DNA from: Phycisphaeraceae bacterium
GTDB lineage: Bacteria > Planctomycetota > Phycisphaerae > Phycisphaerales > UBA1924
Length of the DNA: 64,000 bases
Assembly: GCA_019636515.1 (NCBI GenBank)
Contig: JAHBXI010000002.1
Coordinates: forward strand, 62,001-126,000
Reading direction: 5' to 3'
The notes under the pieces were generated by a model. The model searched no databases, was not told the DNA's origin, and was given only the letters and a program-made list of their open reading frames with translations. A program made the translations under genes and the position numbers. Of the stretch, positions 27,897 through 36,181 are shown in pieces. Each line of letters starts with the position of its first letter. The stretch's first letter is position 1.

Positions 27897-30395
27897 GTGA
27901 TCACCCAGGGCGATCATGCCCCTTCCGGCTCGGCGAATCCGCCCGACCCGGACGCGACATCCCTCCAGGGGGGATCTTTTCCCTCGGATCCCGGCTCGGC
28001 CCCCTCCGGCCATGAGTCGTCCGATGGACCGGATGCCGAGACGGTCGTGTACGTGACCCGGGCCGTCGAGTCCGATCTCACCGGGCACCGGATCGGAAAC
28101 TATCGCATCGAAGAACGCATCGGCGGGGGCGGGATGGGCGTTGTCTATCTCGCCCAGCAGGACAACCCGCGACGGCAGGTCGCCATCAAACTGATGCGTC
28201 AGGGCATCACTTCCAGGGCGGCACGGTCCCGCTTTCACCAGGAAGCCGAACTGCTCGCCAGGCTCGCGCACCCCTCGGTTGCCCAGGTGTACGAGGCGGG
28301 GATGCACCTCCCTCCCGACGCGGTCGGACCAGAGCAGGCGATCCCGTTCTTTGCCATGGAGCATGTCCGCGGGGCCAAGCCGCTGACCGTGTACGCCGCC
28401 GCGAATCACCTGGCCATCCGTGACCGCGTCAGGCTGTTCGTGGAGGTGTGCCGCGGCGTCGAGCACGGCCACGCCCAGGGCGTGATCCACCGCGACCTCA
28501 AGCCCGCGAACATCCTTGTCAACGATGCCGGTCAGCCCAAGATCATCGACTACGGCGTGGCCGTCTGCACCGACCCGGAGCGCAACGCCCCCCGTCACAC
28601 CGAAACGGGCCAGATCGTGGGGACCGTTCAGTACATGAGCCCCGAGCAGTTCTCCTCGACGGGAGGTCGGCTCGATCAGCGGTCGGATGTCTATTCCCTC
28701 GGGGTCGTGCTCTACGAACTCGTCTGTCGCCGCCTGCCCTACGACGTCGAGGGGCGTTCCTTCATCGACGCCACCAGGGCGATCCTGAATCAACCCCCCG
28801 TCCCGCCGAGACAGCACGTCGCCACGATCGACAAGGACCTGGAAACCATCATTCTCCGCTCGCTGGAGAAGAGCCGTCAGGCGCGCGTCCAGTCTGTTTC
28901 CGAACTCATCTCCCATTGCGAGAAGTACCTGCGCGGGGAACCAGGCGACCTGGCCCCGGTTTCCTGGCCGACCAGGGCCTGGACCAGGATTGTGGACGCC
29001 TCGGCCCGGCGGTTTGAATGGACGGTGGTCGCGATCGTTGCTCTGGTGACCGTTGTGGCCGGGTATCAACTCGACCGCTTGCTCAGGACCCACACCAACA
29101 TCAACGAATTCGTGCTCCACACCGCGTTGACCAAGGCGGGCCGGTATGCCGGGGGAGTTCCCCTCGGCGACGTCCGCCTTATTTCCGTCACGCCCGAGAC
29201 GGACCTGGCGGCCCACGAGGGCGACATCGGCCCCGAGCCGCCCGATTTCAACAGGTTGTTCACCCTGAGGCCGATCTACGGGCACCTCTTGTCGCGATTC
29301 GCGGCCCTTCCGAGGCGGCCGTCGGTGGTCGTGCTTGATATCCGCTTTGCCGCCGATCGCCCGGGGTTCGACGAGCGGCTGGCCCGTGGTGTCCGGGAAC
29401 TGGCCGAATTTGATCCCGCGAAGTTCCCGCCGCGTGTGGACGTCATCTGCGCCCTGGCCTCCATGCGGCTGAACGATCAGGGAACGCCCGCCGTCGCGCC
29501 GTCCCTGCTCGAGGCGGGCATCCGATTCGGGGGGCCGTCGATCCTGATCGGCGCCGACGGGGTGTCATGGGTGCATCCCAAGGTACCCCTGGCGGTCAAG
29601 AACCCCCAGTCTCCCCCGATTCCCGGGATTGCCCTGCGTGCCTACATAAGCGCTCGCCATCCGGGCTGTGAAGTGGTCATGGAAAAGACCGTGGATCGGA
29701 CGGCCCTGAGCGTTTCAGCGCACGAACCGGGAGCGCTGCACTCGGCGGGGCAGGGTCGTCGTCGAGGACTGGAGACCATCGCCTACATCAGCACGGGGGC
29801 GGTCGATGACGGGGCGGTGAACTTCGGGATCGAGCCCAACGCCGTCGTGCCCGTGTACGAAGTCTGGCTTCCCACCGATGAGCACATTCGTTCAAGAGAC
29901 GCGGACCTGGCCGACGTGCTTTCCTGGAGCGACCAGCGCCTCATGGATGAGTACGCCGGCAAGGCCGTGGTCATCGGTGTCCGGGGCGTTCCCAGCGAGA
30001 TGTTCACGCTTGCCGGGGGCCGGGTTGCCGCCGGCATGGATATTCACGCCGCCGCGATCGCGTCACTGGACGTTGGCCACAACATCACCCAGGGGGAGTG
30101 GTTCACCTTCCCGATGCGGGCGGGCGGCGCGGCGGTGGCCTGGTCCGCGGCGGGCGCGGCGATCGGGGTCGCCATCGGCACATTGTGCGCACGAGCGGGG
30201 GCATCACGCTGGATCCTCATCCTCGCATGCCTGGGTTGCCTGCTGTTCGGTGCGTGGGCTTCGATGCGGCTTACGGATACGTTCTTCAACCCCGTACCCG
30301 CCGCGATTGCCGTGGTCATGGCGGCGGAACTCGCCGCATTCCTGTATCGTGCTCGCATGGATCGGCGAGAGAATCAGCCGTGGAGGTTTGCATGA
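27897..30395 (+). CDS. Ser/Thr protein kinase with extracytoplasmic CHASE2 sensor
   Basis: The 832-residue protein starts with a ~60-residue Pro/Ser/Asp-rich linker. The Hanks-type kinase domain has RIGGGGMGVVYLAQQ-type P-loop residues, the lysine in VAIKLM, the catalytic loop VIHRDLKPANILVND, a DYG in place of DFG (KIIDYGVAV), and YMSPEQ. A membrane segment (near 380-400), a CHASE2 domain (about 410-730) and three C-terminal membrane helices follow. CHASE2 senses extracytoplasmic signals. The GTG at 27897 was chosen; a TTG at 27852 is possible. The stop overlaps the next start as ATGA, linking the kinase to the lipoprotein that follows. Confidence 0.92.
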   Translation: MITQGDHAPSGSANPPDPDATSLQGGSFPSDPGSAPSGHESSDGPDAETVVYVTRAVESDLTGHRIGNYRIEERIGGGGMGVVYLAQQDNPRRQVAIKLMRQGITSRAARSRFHQEAELLARLAHPSVAQVYEAGMHLPPDAVGPEQAIPFFAMEHVRGAKPLTVYAAANHLAIRDRVRLFVEVCRGVEHGHAQGVIHRDLKPANILVNDAGQPKIIDYGVAVCTDPERNAPRHTETGQIVGTVQYMSPEQFSSTGGRLDQRSDVYSLGVVLYELVCRRLPYDVEGRSFIDATRAILNQPPVPPRQHVATIDKDLETIILRSLEKSRQARVQSVSELISHCEKYLRGEPGDLAPVSWPTRAWTRIVDASARRFEWTVVAIVALVTVVAGYQLDRLLRTHTNINEFVLHTALTKAGRYAGGVPLGDVRLISVTPETDLAAHEGDIGPEPPDFNRLFTLRPIYGHLLSRFAALPRRPSVVVLDIRFAADRPGFDERLARGVRELAEFDPAKFPPRVDVICALASMRLNDQGTPAVAPSLLEAGIRFGGPSILIGADGVSWVHPKVPLAVKNPQSPPIPGIALRAYISARHPGCEVVMEKTVDRTALSVSAHEPGALHSAGQGRRRGLETIAYISTGAVDDGAVNFGIEPNAVVPVYEVWLPTDEHIRSRDADLADVLSWSDQRLMDEYAGKAVVIGVRGVPSEMFTLAGGRVAAGMDIHAAAIASLDVGHNITQGEWFTFPMRAGGAAVAWSAAGAAIGVAIGTLCARAGASRWILILACLGCLLFGAWASMRLTDTFFNPVPAAIAVVMAAELAAFLYRARMDRRENQPWRFA

Positions 30396-31276
30396 AAGTC
30401 CTGAGAGATGCCTGGGTTGTCGCGGCGGCCGCCTGGGTCTTCGCATGTACGCCGGGCTGCGTGAACCTGAATGCATCCTGCGAACAAGAGGTCGGGCATG
30501 GTCCCCAGCCCGCTACTCCGGTGTTCGCCTCCGGGCGCCTCAATACCACCTCGAAGTATCACGGCAGGAACGCCGGCGACGCCGAGTGGATGCCATCGCC
30601 CGTCTTCAAAATCGTCCATCGCGAGGTCAACGGGACGAGATCCCTGACGTACCACGCGATGGTTTCGCCATGGCCTTTGAAGGACGACGGATCCTCCGAT
30701 CCGTTCAGCACCAAACTGACGTCGCTCAGGAAGGACTGGATTTCCTGGAATGAGCCGACGTCGTCAGGAGGTGCCTGGCCCGGGTTCCTCGCGGCCGGGA
30801 TGAACGGCATTCCCGGCGTTGCCGCGGGCGTATCGGCGAAGGCCGACTTCGATGCCGTCGCCATCGAGCAGGTCGATGGGTACGGATGGATCTACCTGAC
30901 CGGTGACAAGCCCATCGTCAAGACCAAGTGGGTCATCGGTGGCGCGGACGGTACGACGTTCTTCTACCAGGCGGCCAGGAACGGCAGGACCGAATACCAC
31001 CGCTTTGCCCTGATTCAAACACCGATTTCTGGCGCCGGAGAAAAAGTCACGCTCCATCGCCTGCAATCCCCGGACCCGGGCGAGCCGATTCTTACGCACC
31101 AACTCCCTTACGCCGTCTATGAATGCGCCTCCACCGGAAACTCGGGACAATGGCACGGACCGTTTGCCTCCATTCCGGCGGGTCTCCCGTGGGACGGGAT
31201 GGCCGCCTCCATGAACGCCGCGCGGGAGCAGGCGATCCGCGCGAACCTCCCGGTCAGCGAAAACCCGGTTCCATAG
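30392..31276 (+). CDS. Lipoprotein of unknown family, translationally coupled to the CHASE2 kinase
   Basis: The 294-residue protein starts with a signal peptide ending in a lipobox-like TPGC near residue 27. The central motif WIYLTGDKPIVKTKWVIGGA, followed at once by DGTTFFYQ, is shared with the next gene. The C-terminal part has LPWDGMAASMNAAREQAIRA. No known domain is recognised. TGGAGGT precedes the ATG, which overlaps the kinase stop by 4 bp, so expression is linked. A role as a periplasmic partner of the CHASE2 sensor is inference from position only. Confidence 0.7.
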   Translation: MKVLRDAWVVAAAAWVFACTPGCVNLNASCEQEVGHGPQPATPVFASGRLNTTSKYHGRNAGDAEWMPSPVFKIVHREVNGTRSLTYHAMVSPWPLKDDGSSDPFSTKLTSLRKDWISWNEPTSSGGAWPGFLAAGMNGIPGVAAGVSAKADFDAVAIEQVDGYGWIYLTGDKPIVKTKWVIGGADGTTFFYQAARNGRTEYHRFALIQTPISGAGEKVTLHRLQSPDPGEPILTHQLPYAVYECASTGNSGQWHGPFASIPAGLPWDGMAASMNAAREQAIRANLPVSENPVP

Positions 31277-31289
31277 TGAAAGTAAAACG

Positions 31290-31871
31290 ATGAAGACCGA
31301 TTCCATGCCGTCCGACGACCAAGCCGCCCCGAGGATCCTGATCGCCGGTTCTCCTGGCGGAGGATCCAGGGCCCTGTTCCTGCCATCAGAGTCTGCCGCG
31401 GGGCGTGCCGAGGTCGTCTCCATGTCCTTGCCCTCCCTTCGGCCGCTGGGCGGCGGGTCGATCCCGGGGCCCGGACACGGATCGGGCGGAGGCGGCATCA
31501 CCGGCGTGGGGGGGGTCCCCGGTTTTTCCGTGACGTTCGGGTGGATCTGGATCGTCGGCAACCAGCCGATCTGCAAGACCAGGCACGTCATCGGGGCCGC
31601 CGACGGCACCACCTTTTTCGTGCGCACCTCGCCCGCGATCGAGCAGTTCTACTTCATCGGCCCCTCATCGAGCCGAGTCCGGCTGTCCGAACTGCCCGCC
31701 AGCCCCGGCCGCCCCGAGACCATCATCGACGCGGTTCATCGCTACGCCGAGCACGACGGCCGATCGCTCGTGCGAAGGAACCTCTCCGAGACATCGAGCG
31801 ACGATCAGGAGTTTCTCCGGCTTGTCGCCAAGGCCCGCGAATCGGCGGTTCGCGCCGGCCTGGTGGAATGA
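31290..31871 (+). CDS. Paralogue of the preceding lipoprotein, without signal peptide
   Basis: The 193-residue protein has a Gly/Pro/Ser-rich first third and no obvious signal peptide. Its core WIWIVGNQPICKTRHVIGAA, followed by DGTTFFVR, aligns with the core of the upstream gene. Both end with a similar helix (LVAKARESAVRAGL here, MNAAREQAIRANL there). It lies 13 bp after the previous stop, so it belongs to the same kinase operon. No enzymatic motif is recognised. Confidence 0.65.
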   Translation: MKTDSMPSDDQAAPRILIAGSPGGGSRALFLPSESAAGRAEVVSMSLPSLRPLGGGSIPGPGHGSGGGGITGVGGVPGFSVTFGWIWIVGNQPICKTRHVIGAADGTTFFVRTSPAIEQFYFIGPSSSRVRLSELPASPGRPETIIDAVHRYAEHDGRSLVRRNLSETSSDDQEFLRLVAKARESAVRAGLVE

Positions 31872-31892
31872 GCCGGCGCCCGGGCCTTGCGT

Positions 31893-32213
31893 TCACCGCG
31901 CGGTGGTGATCAGGGGAGCCAGGTGCTGGATGAACACGTACAGGCCGGCGCCCAGGGCGATGATCCACAGCACGATCTGGGCCGACATGACCGTCACCTG
32001 CCTCCAGTACTTCTCGAGGTCTGGCAGCCGGACCGCCTTGTAGACCATCGAGATCAGCCACGCCATCGGGATCAGCAGGAGGTACCAGACCCGGTGCGCA
32101 TTGATCGGATCGATGAATGGACGCCACGCCGCCGTGACCGACCCCGTCGGGGCGATCGGCAGGATCCACGCCGCGGCCTGCTCCACGAGCATCGTTGCCA
32201 TCGGCGGGTTCAT
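31893..32213 (-). CDS. Small membrane protein
   Basis: The 106-residue protein has hydrophobic segments near residues 40-58 (VWYLLLIPMAWLISMVY) and 76-98 (SAQIVLWIIALGAGLYVFI), separated by a basic loop (LPDLEKYWRQV). The start codon overlaps the stop of the upstream membrane gene (tcat, 32210-32213), so the two form a coupled pair. No family is recognised. Confidence 0.68.
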   Translation of the reverse strand: MNPPMATMLVEQAAAWILPIAPTGSVTAAWRPFIDPINAHRVWYLLLIPMAWLISMVYKAVRLPDLEKYWRQVTVMSAQIVLWIIALGAGLYVFIQHLAPLITTAR

Positions 32214-32776
32214 GCCGTGGACCCCTTCGGCCGGCGTGACCGGGGGAAGGCCGCGTCGATCATCACGATCAGGTTCATCATCCCGGCGACCCCGCAGAAC
32301 AGCATCCCCAGTTCGTTCATGTGCGCGATCGATTTGATGTTCGGAGGCCGCGGCACCTGCCCGGTCGCCGCGTCGGGCATCGCCGGCCTCGGCGGCTCGA
32401 CGGAGAAGAACGAGGCCCCCGGATCCCGGACCTCTCCCGGCAGCGCGGACCGTGGCATCGCCGGGATTCGCCGAGACGGGTCCGCGGGCTCAAGAACCTT
32501 AAAGTGGTGCTGGTGGAGAAAATCGACCCCGAACGCGAGGGGGCCGATCAGGCCCTGGGCAAAGAACCAGAGCCGGTCCTCCCGGCGGTCGACCACGTCG
32601 ATCCCCCCGACCATGAGGCCTCCGAAAAACAGTCCCAGCAGGCCCGTCCCGATCAGCACTCCCCTCCGCCGTTGCCCTTGAGCCACGTGCCCAAGCCCTG
32701 GGAACAGGTAGGCGAGCAGCCCGAATTGTGGGCGAAACTCGACGTGGGCGCGTGGGTCGAAGGTGGAGGAATCCAT
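32210..32776 (-). CDS. Membrane protein resembling planctomycete DUF6677 / TM2-like proteins
   Basis: The 188-residue protein begins MDSSTFDPRAHVEF and has LLAYLFPGLGHVAQGQRRRG, which resembles the N-terminal turn of TM2/DUF6677 proteins. Hydrophobic segments follow: GVLIGTGLLGLFFGGLMVG and LGMLFCGVAGMMNLIVMID. A Pro-rich loop separates them. An upstream in-frame start at 32872 would add 32 Arg/Pro-rich residues and place the start across a predicted divergent promoter, so 32776 was chosen. The DUF number is recalled from family knowledge and not checked. Confidence 0.65.
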   Translation of the reverse strand: MDSSTFDPRAHVEFRPQFGLLAYLFPGLGHVAQGQRRRGVLIGTGLLGLFFGGLMVGGIDVVDRREDRLWFFAQGLIGPLAFGVDFLHQHHFKVLEPADPSRRIPAMPRSALPGEVRDPGASFFSVEPPRPAMPDAATGQVPRPPNIKSIAHMNELGMLFCGVAGMMNLIVMIDAAFPRSRRPKGSTA

Positions 32777-32858
32777 GGCGGGCAGGGGCTCGGGCCCCGA
32801 CGAGGGCCGGAATGCGGAACGTTCCCATCCGTGCCGGGGTGTCTCAATCCCGATGCGT

Positions 32859-32886
32859 TTGACACGGGGCACCGGGGCGGTACTTT
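32859..32886 (+). promoter_or_regulatory. Near-consensus sigma70-like promoter for the acidic-protein gene
   Basis: A consensus TTGACA (32859-32864) and TACTTT (32881-32886) are spaced by 16 bp. They point to the plus strand inside the divergent gap 32777-33181. The predicted leader is about 290 nt. Confidence 0.55.
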
Positions 32887-33181
32887 ACCGCCGTTTTGGT
32901 CGCCGGGCATGATCGGTCGTTTTTCCGCTCCGCCCCGCCTCAAAGGTTCGGCGCGCCGTCACTGGACGCGGCGATTGAGCGGGGAACAATCGGGCGGTTT
33001 GATCGCCGCGGATTGGAATGGCCGGAAGCACGGGCTTTGATCGCGCGGCGAATCGTTTTCGGAACGGCCGGTGGGCCGTTCACGCGCGGCGTTGGTGGCC
33101 CGCGCGGGGATGACGAGCCAGGGGCCGCGGGACCGTCTCGTAGGAGCCGCGGCGGAGAGAGTGTCACGACCGAGGTGAACC
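32887..33181 (+). other. Long non-coding leader of the acidic-protein gene
   Basis: No gene is supported between 32777 and 33181. The stretch contains G-rich runs and self-complementary pieces (ggcgattgag / gcgattg, gaacggccggtgggccgttc as a hairpin near 33062). It ends with GAGGTG just before the ATG at 33182. It may be a structured 5' UTR. Confidence 0.4.
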
Positions 33182-33556
33182 ATGATCACGTCCGATGAAC
33201 TTGTCCCTTTCCTCGCGTTTGGCGCGGGGACCCTCCCGATTGCCTCGGCCGTCTGTCCGGCGGGTATCCGCTTCGCGGAGGACCCCGACCCGGACCCCGC
33301 CGCCGACGATCTCGGAAGCGAGTTGATTGGGAGGCCGTGTCCCGGCGAACGTTCCGAGTATGCCGTTGAATCGGCCTACGACGACGAGGACGACGACGAG
33401 GATCCCGAGGACGAGGGGTTCTCGGAGGATGAATTCGAGGATGACGAGGAGTTCGAGGACGACGACGAGGATTTCCTCGAAGACGACGAAGAGGACGCCG
33501 AGGAAGAAGCCGATACCGACAGCGGCGACGAGTCGGACGAGGACGACGATTTTTAA
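33182..33556 (+). CDS. Hyperacidic Asp/Glu-rich protein
   Basis: The 124-residue protein has an ordinary first ~65 residues (MITSDELVPFLAFGAGTLPI at the start, two Cys). About 55 residues follow that are nearly all Asp/Glu with a few aromatic and Ser residues (EDEFEDDEEFEDDD) and end in Phe. Such tails can mimic nucleic acid or bind basic proteins or metals; no function can be assigned. GAGGTG is about 4 nt before the ATG, and a near-consensus promoter lies ~300 bp upstream. Composition is unlike any neighbour. Confidence 0.68.
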   Translation: MITSDELVPFLAFGAGTLPIASAVCPAGIRFAEDPDPDPAADDLGSELIGRPCPGERSEYAVESAYDDEDDDEDPEDEGFSEDEFEDDEEFEDDDEDFLEDDEEDAEEEADTDSGDESDEDDDF

Positions 33557-33653
33557 TCCGTGCCGGGGCCTTGGCGCCGCCGAACAAGGGCCGGGACTCG
33601 GATCTCACGCCCGATTCGGGGCGTGGGACGGCGTCCACCGACCGCGCCACCGG

Positions 33654-34214
33654 ATGTCGCCCATGTGTCCGACCGACAAACCATCGAACCGCCCCGGCTT
33701 TGAGCGCCCCTCGCCCGACGCGACCTCCGCGGAGGCAAACACCCCCCCGGCGGCGGACGCTCAGTCCGTCGTTGACCGCCGCACCATCCCGGACCGTCGG
33801 GCGTTGATCGCCAAGATGGGTTCCCGGCTGATGGGTGCTGTCCCACCCGATGAGGCACCCGGGCTGTTCAGGACCTCCGTTCCCTCCGCCGCCACCGGCC
33901 TGGAGCGCCGCCGTGGGCCTGGTCGTCGGCTTTCCGATTTCCAGCGAGCCGCCGAAGAGGGCGAACTGACCACCGAGCAGTTTTTCTTCCTCATCGCCAT
34001 CGACGAGTTCAAGAAAGCCAACGGCAAGACTTTCCCGTCATGGACCGACGTGCTCGAGGTCGTCCGGCTTCTTGGCTACCGCAAGACCCGGTCCAGCGAG
34101 TTGAACCTGCTGCGAGCCGAGGACTGGACCGAGCCCGCCGACGCCCCCGCCCAGGTCCGCCCGGCCCGATGGCACGAACGGTTCATGGCGCCTCCGCAAA
34201 GAGACGCGGCGTGA
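33654..34214 (+). CDS. Protein of unknown function
   Basis: The 186-residue soluble protein has a disordered Pro/Ser/Asp-rich N-terminal ~45 residues, an Arg-rich centre (VVDRRTIPDRRALIAKMG; LERRRGPGRRLSDFQ) and a compact helical C-terminal part with TTEQFFFLIAIDEFKKANGK and WTDVLEVVRLLGYRKT. The last looks like a small helix-turn-helix-like domain, but I cannot name it. ATGs at 33654 and 33663 are both possible; neither has a clear Shine-Dalgarno. Confidence 0.6.
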   Translation: MSPMCPTDKPSNRPGFERPSPDATSAEANTPPAADAQSVVDRRTIPDRRALIAKMGSRLMGAVPPDEAPGLFRTSVPSAATGLERRRGPGRRLSDFQRAAEEGELTTEQFFFLIAIDEFKKANGKTFPSWTDVLEVVRLLGYRKTRSSELNLLRAEDWTEPADAPAQVRPARWHERFMAPPQRDAA

Positions 34215-34244
34215 TGTGATCGAATCCTCAGAACCGGGTGGAAA

Positions 34245-35171
34245 TCAATCCGGCGTGTACGGGGTCGGGTCGTCCCGCAGAGAAACGGGCTTGCCAAGCA
34301 CCTCGTTGACGATGATGGCCCGGCGCCAGTCCTTGAATGTCAGTTCCGTACCCGCCACCAGGATCGGCGGCGTCGTGGACCGCCGCCGGCCGTCGGCCGT
34401 GAGCGTCGCCGCCGCCGGGATTGACCGATCAATCGCGTACGCGGACTCGCTGGCGATGGATTCGCCGAGAAGTTGCCTTGTGGAAGACTCGCCTTCCTGA
34501 AGTTCAAACGCGGACCCCGCTTTTCGCGACGCCTCCGCCCGTCTGGCTTGCTCCTCGGCGGTTCGTCGGAGGCGTTCCTGGTGACGCCGAAGCGCCTCCC
34601 GCCGCGCGGCCTCGACATCCTGCGCCCCGGCGCCGGGCCTCCCGGGCTCGGGCACGCGACCGGTCGGCGTGCGGCTCGGCGAACGGCCCGGGAACGACTG
34701 CGAACTTGGACTTGGACCCAGGGGCGCCGGTGTCCGAGCGGTTCCTTGACGACCCGCAGGCGAGCCGCGTCCGGTCTTGGCCGCGTTCATGTCAGGGACG
34801 CGGACCTGGGCCTCGCCGATCCGCCGGGAATCGCGTGATGGGGACGCCACGCCTCCCTGGCTCCCTGCTTGTCCTTGTGACCGAGCCAACTGTCTGCGGC
34901 GCAGTTCCTCCAACTGCCGCTGCCGGCGCTCGGCGACGGTCAATTCTCCTCCCGCCGACACTCTCGCCGGGCCGATCGTGCCCCTGGCCTGAGGAGATGA
35001 CAGGCCCGGGTCGCGCCCGGTCCTGAGCAATTCGAGGCGGCGTCGCTCGAGCGCCTGCTCGGCGGCTCGCCGCTGGGCCTGCTCCCCGATTCTTCGGAGA
35101 ATCCAGCCGATTCCCGATGCCCCGATGAAAAGGGCGAAGATGATGAGTTGGATGACCTGCTGGCGGTTCAC
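34245..35171 (-). CDS. Membrane-anchored coiled-coil protein of unknown function
   Basis: The 308-residue protein starts with a GTG and has one N-terminal membrane helix (VIQLIIFALFIGASGIGWIL). Charged Arg/Glu/Gln-rich coiled coils follow (LTVAERRQRQLEELRRRQLA; EAARREALRRHQERLRRTAE), separated by Ser/Pro-rich linkers. The C-terminal ~60 residues look folded (ILVAGTELTFKDWRRAIIVN). No family is recognised. It lies 12 bp downstream of the ABC ATPase stop on the same strand. Confidence 0.65.
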   Translation of the reverse strand: MNRQQVIQLIIFALFIGASGIGWILRRIGEQAQRRAAEQALERRRLELLRTGRDPGLSSPQARGTIGPARVSAGGELTVAERRQRQLEELRRRQLARSQGQAGSQGGVASPSRDSRRIGEAQVRVPDMNAAKTGRGSPAGRQGTARTPAPLGPSPSSQSFPGRSPSRTPTGRVPEPGRPGAGAQDVEAARREALRRHQERLRRTAEEQARRAEASRKAGSAFELQEGESSTRQLLGESIASESAYAIDRSIPAAATLTADGRRRSTTPPILVAGTELTFKDWRRAIIVNEVLGKPVSLRDDPTPYTPD

Positions 35172-35183
35172 GTGAGGATCGTA

Positions 35184-36056
35184 TCACCCGTTCGGAATCG
35201 GCGTTCCTTCCTGGCGGCATGCCGGTGGGGCGTTCGGACCGATGAGCCATCCGCCCCCGGGTGTGCTCACCCGGGCCATCCCAAGGCCAAGAGCCGGGGC
35301 AAGCACCTCGGGCACCAGCACGTCGTCCGTCGGCCCGTGCGCGACGATGGTTCCATCGGTCCCCAGCAGCAGAACCCGGTCCGCCACGCCCGCCGCCAGC
35401 GTCAGGTCGTGCAGCACCACCGCCACCGCGACCCCTTGCCGCGACAGGGAACGCAGCAAGCCGAGCGTGGCCAGGGCTTGCCTTGGGTCCATCGCCGAGA
35501 CCGGCTCGTCGGCGAGCAGCGCGATCGTTTCTTCGCGGCCCGTCGCGGCTCGTCCGCCGTCGCGACGGGCGATGACCGCCGCCTCGACCTGGGCAAGCGC
35601 TCTTGCGAGCGTGGCTCGCTGGCGCTGACCCGCGGAGAGTTCCCCGAAAGCATCCATGGCCCGGTCCGCGAGTTCGACCATCAGGAGCGATCGACCGATC
35701 CGTGTGTCGGGGTCATCATGGAACCCCCGACCGGCCGCGACCAGTCCCATCGCGACGACATCCCGTACCCGGTACGCGAACGCGACCGTCGAATGCTGCG
35801 GGATATACACCAGGTGCTGCGCCCGACGTTCTCCCGCGAACGAACCCACGGGGACCCCGTCGAGCGTCACCCGGCCGGATCGGGGCTCGATGAACCCAAG
35901 CGAGGTTCGTACGAGAGTGCTTTTGCCCGCCCCGTTGGGACCGACGATCGCGGTCACCAGGCCCGGAGCAAAGTCGGCGTCCAATCCCGACAGCACGCGG
36001 CGGGACGATCGGCCCGACCCCATCGTGACATGAATGCTCTCCAGACGCAGGGACAT
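35184..36056 (-). CDS. ABC transporter ATPase of the heme/siderophore (FecE/HmuV) type, orphan
   Basis: The 290-residue ATPase has Walker A IVGPNGAGKSTLVR (near residue 35), Q-loop QHSTVAFAYRVRDVV, signature ELSAGQRQRATLARALAQ, Walker B LLADEPVSAMD and the switch His in VVLHDLTL. This layout matches the FecE/FepC/HmuV group that powers uptake of iron chelates or cobalamin. Between signature and Walker B there is an extra ~15 residues (IARRDGGRAATGREET). No permease or binding protein gene is nearby, so the substrate is open. The ATG at 36056 was preferred over an upstream frame extension to 36191. Confidence 0.88.
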   Translation of the reverse strand: MSLRLESIHVTMGSGRSSRRVLSGLDADFAPGLVTAIVGPNGAGKSTLVRTSLGFIEPRSGRVTLDGVPVGSFAGERRAQHLVYIPQHSTVAFAYRVRDVVAMGLVAAGRGFHDDPDTRIGRSLLMVELADRAMDAFGELSAGQRQRATLARALAQVEAAVIARRDGGRAATGREETIALLADEPVSAMDPRQALATLGLLRSLSRQGVAVAVVLHDLTLAAGVADRVLLLGTDGTIVAHGPTDDVLVPEVLAPALGLGMARVSTPGGGWLIGPNAPPACRQEGTPIPNG

Positions 36057-36181
36057 CGCACGGATGCTACGATCGTCCCCCGTCGCGGGACGGTTCCCGA
36101 TGTGTTCGGGACCGATCGCGGGCCGAGCCCGCCCTTTCCGGGCGTCGCGAGCCGCCCGCGGTATTGCCCGGAGATTCGATC

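Noticed and set aside
27726..29285. Upstream extension of the DUF3568 frame across the kinase gene
   Set aside because: It runs antisense through the kinase and would bury the lipobox 500 residues inside the protein.
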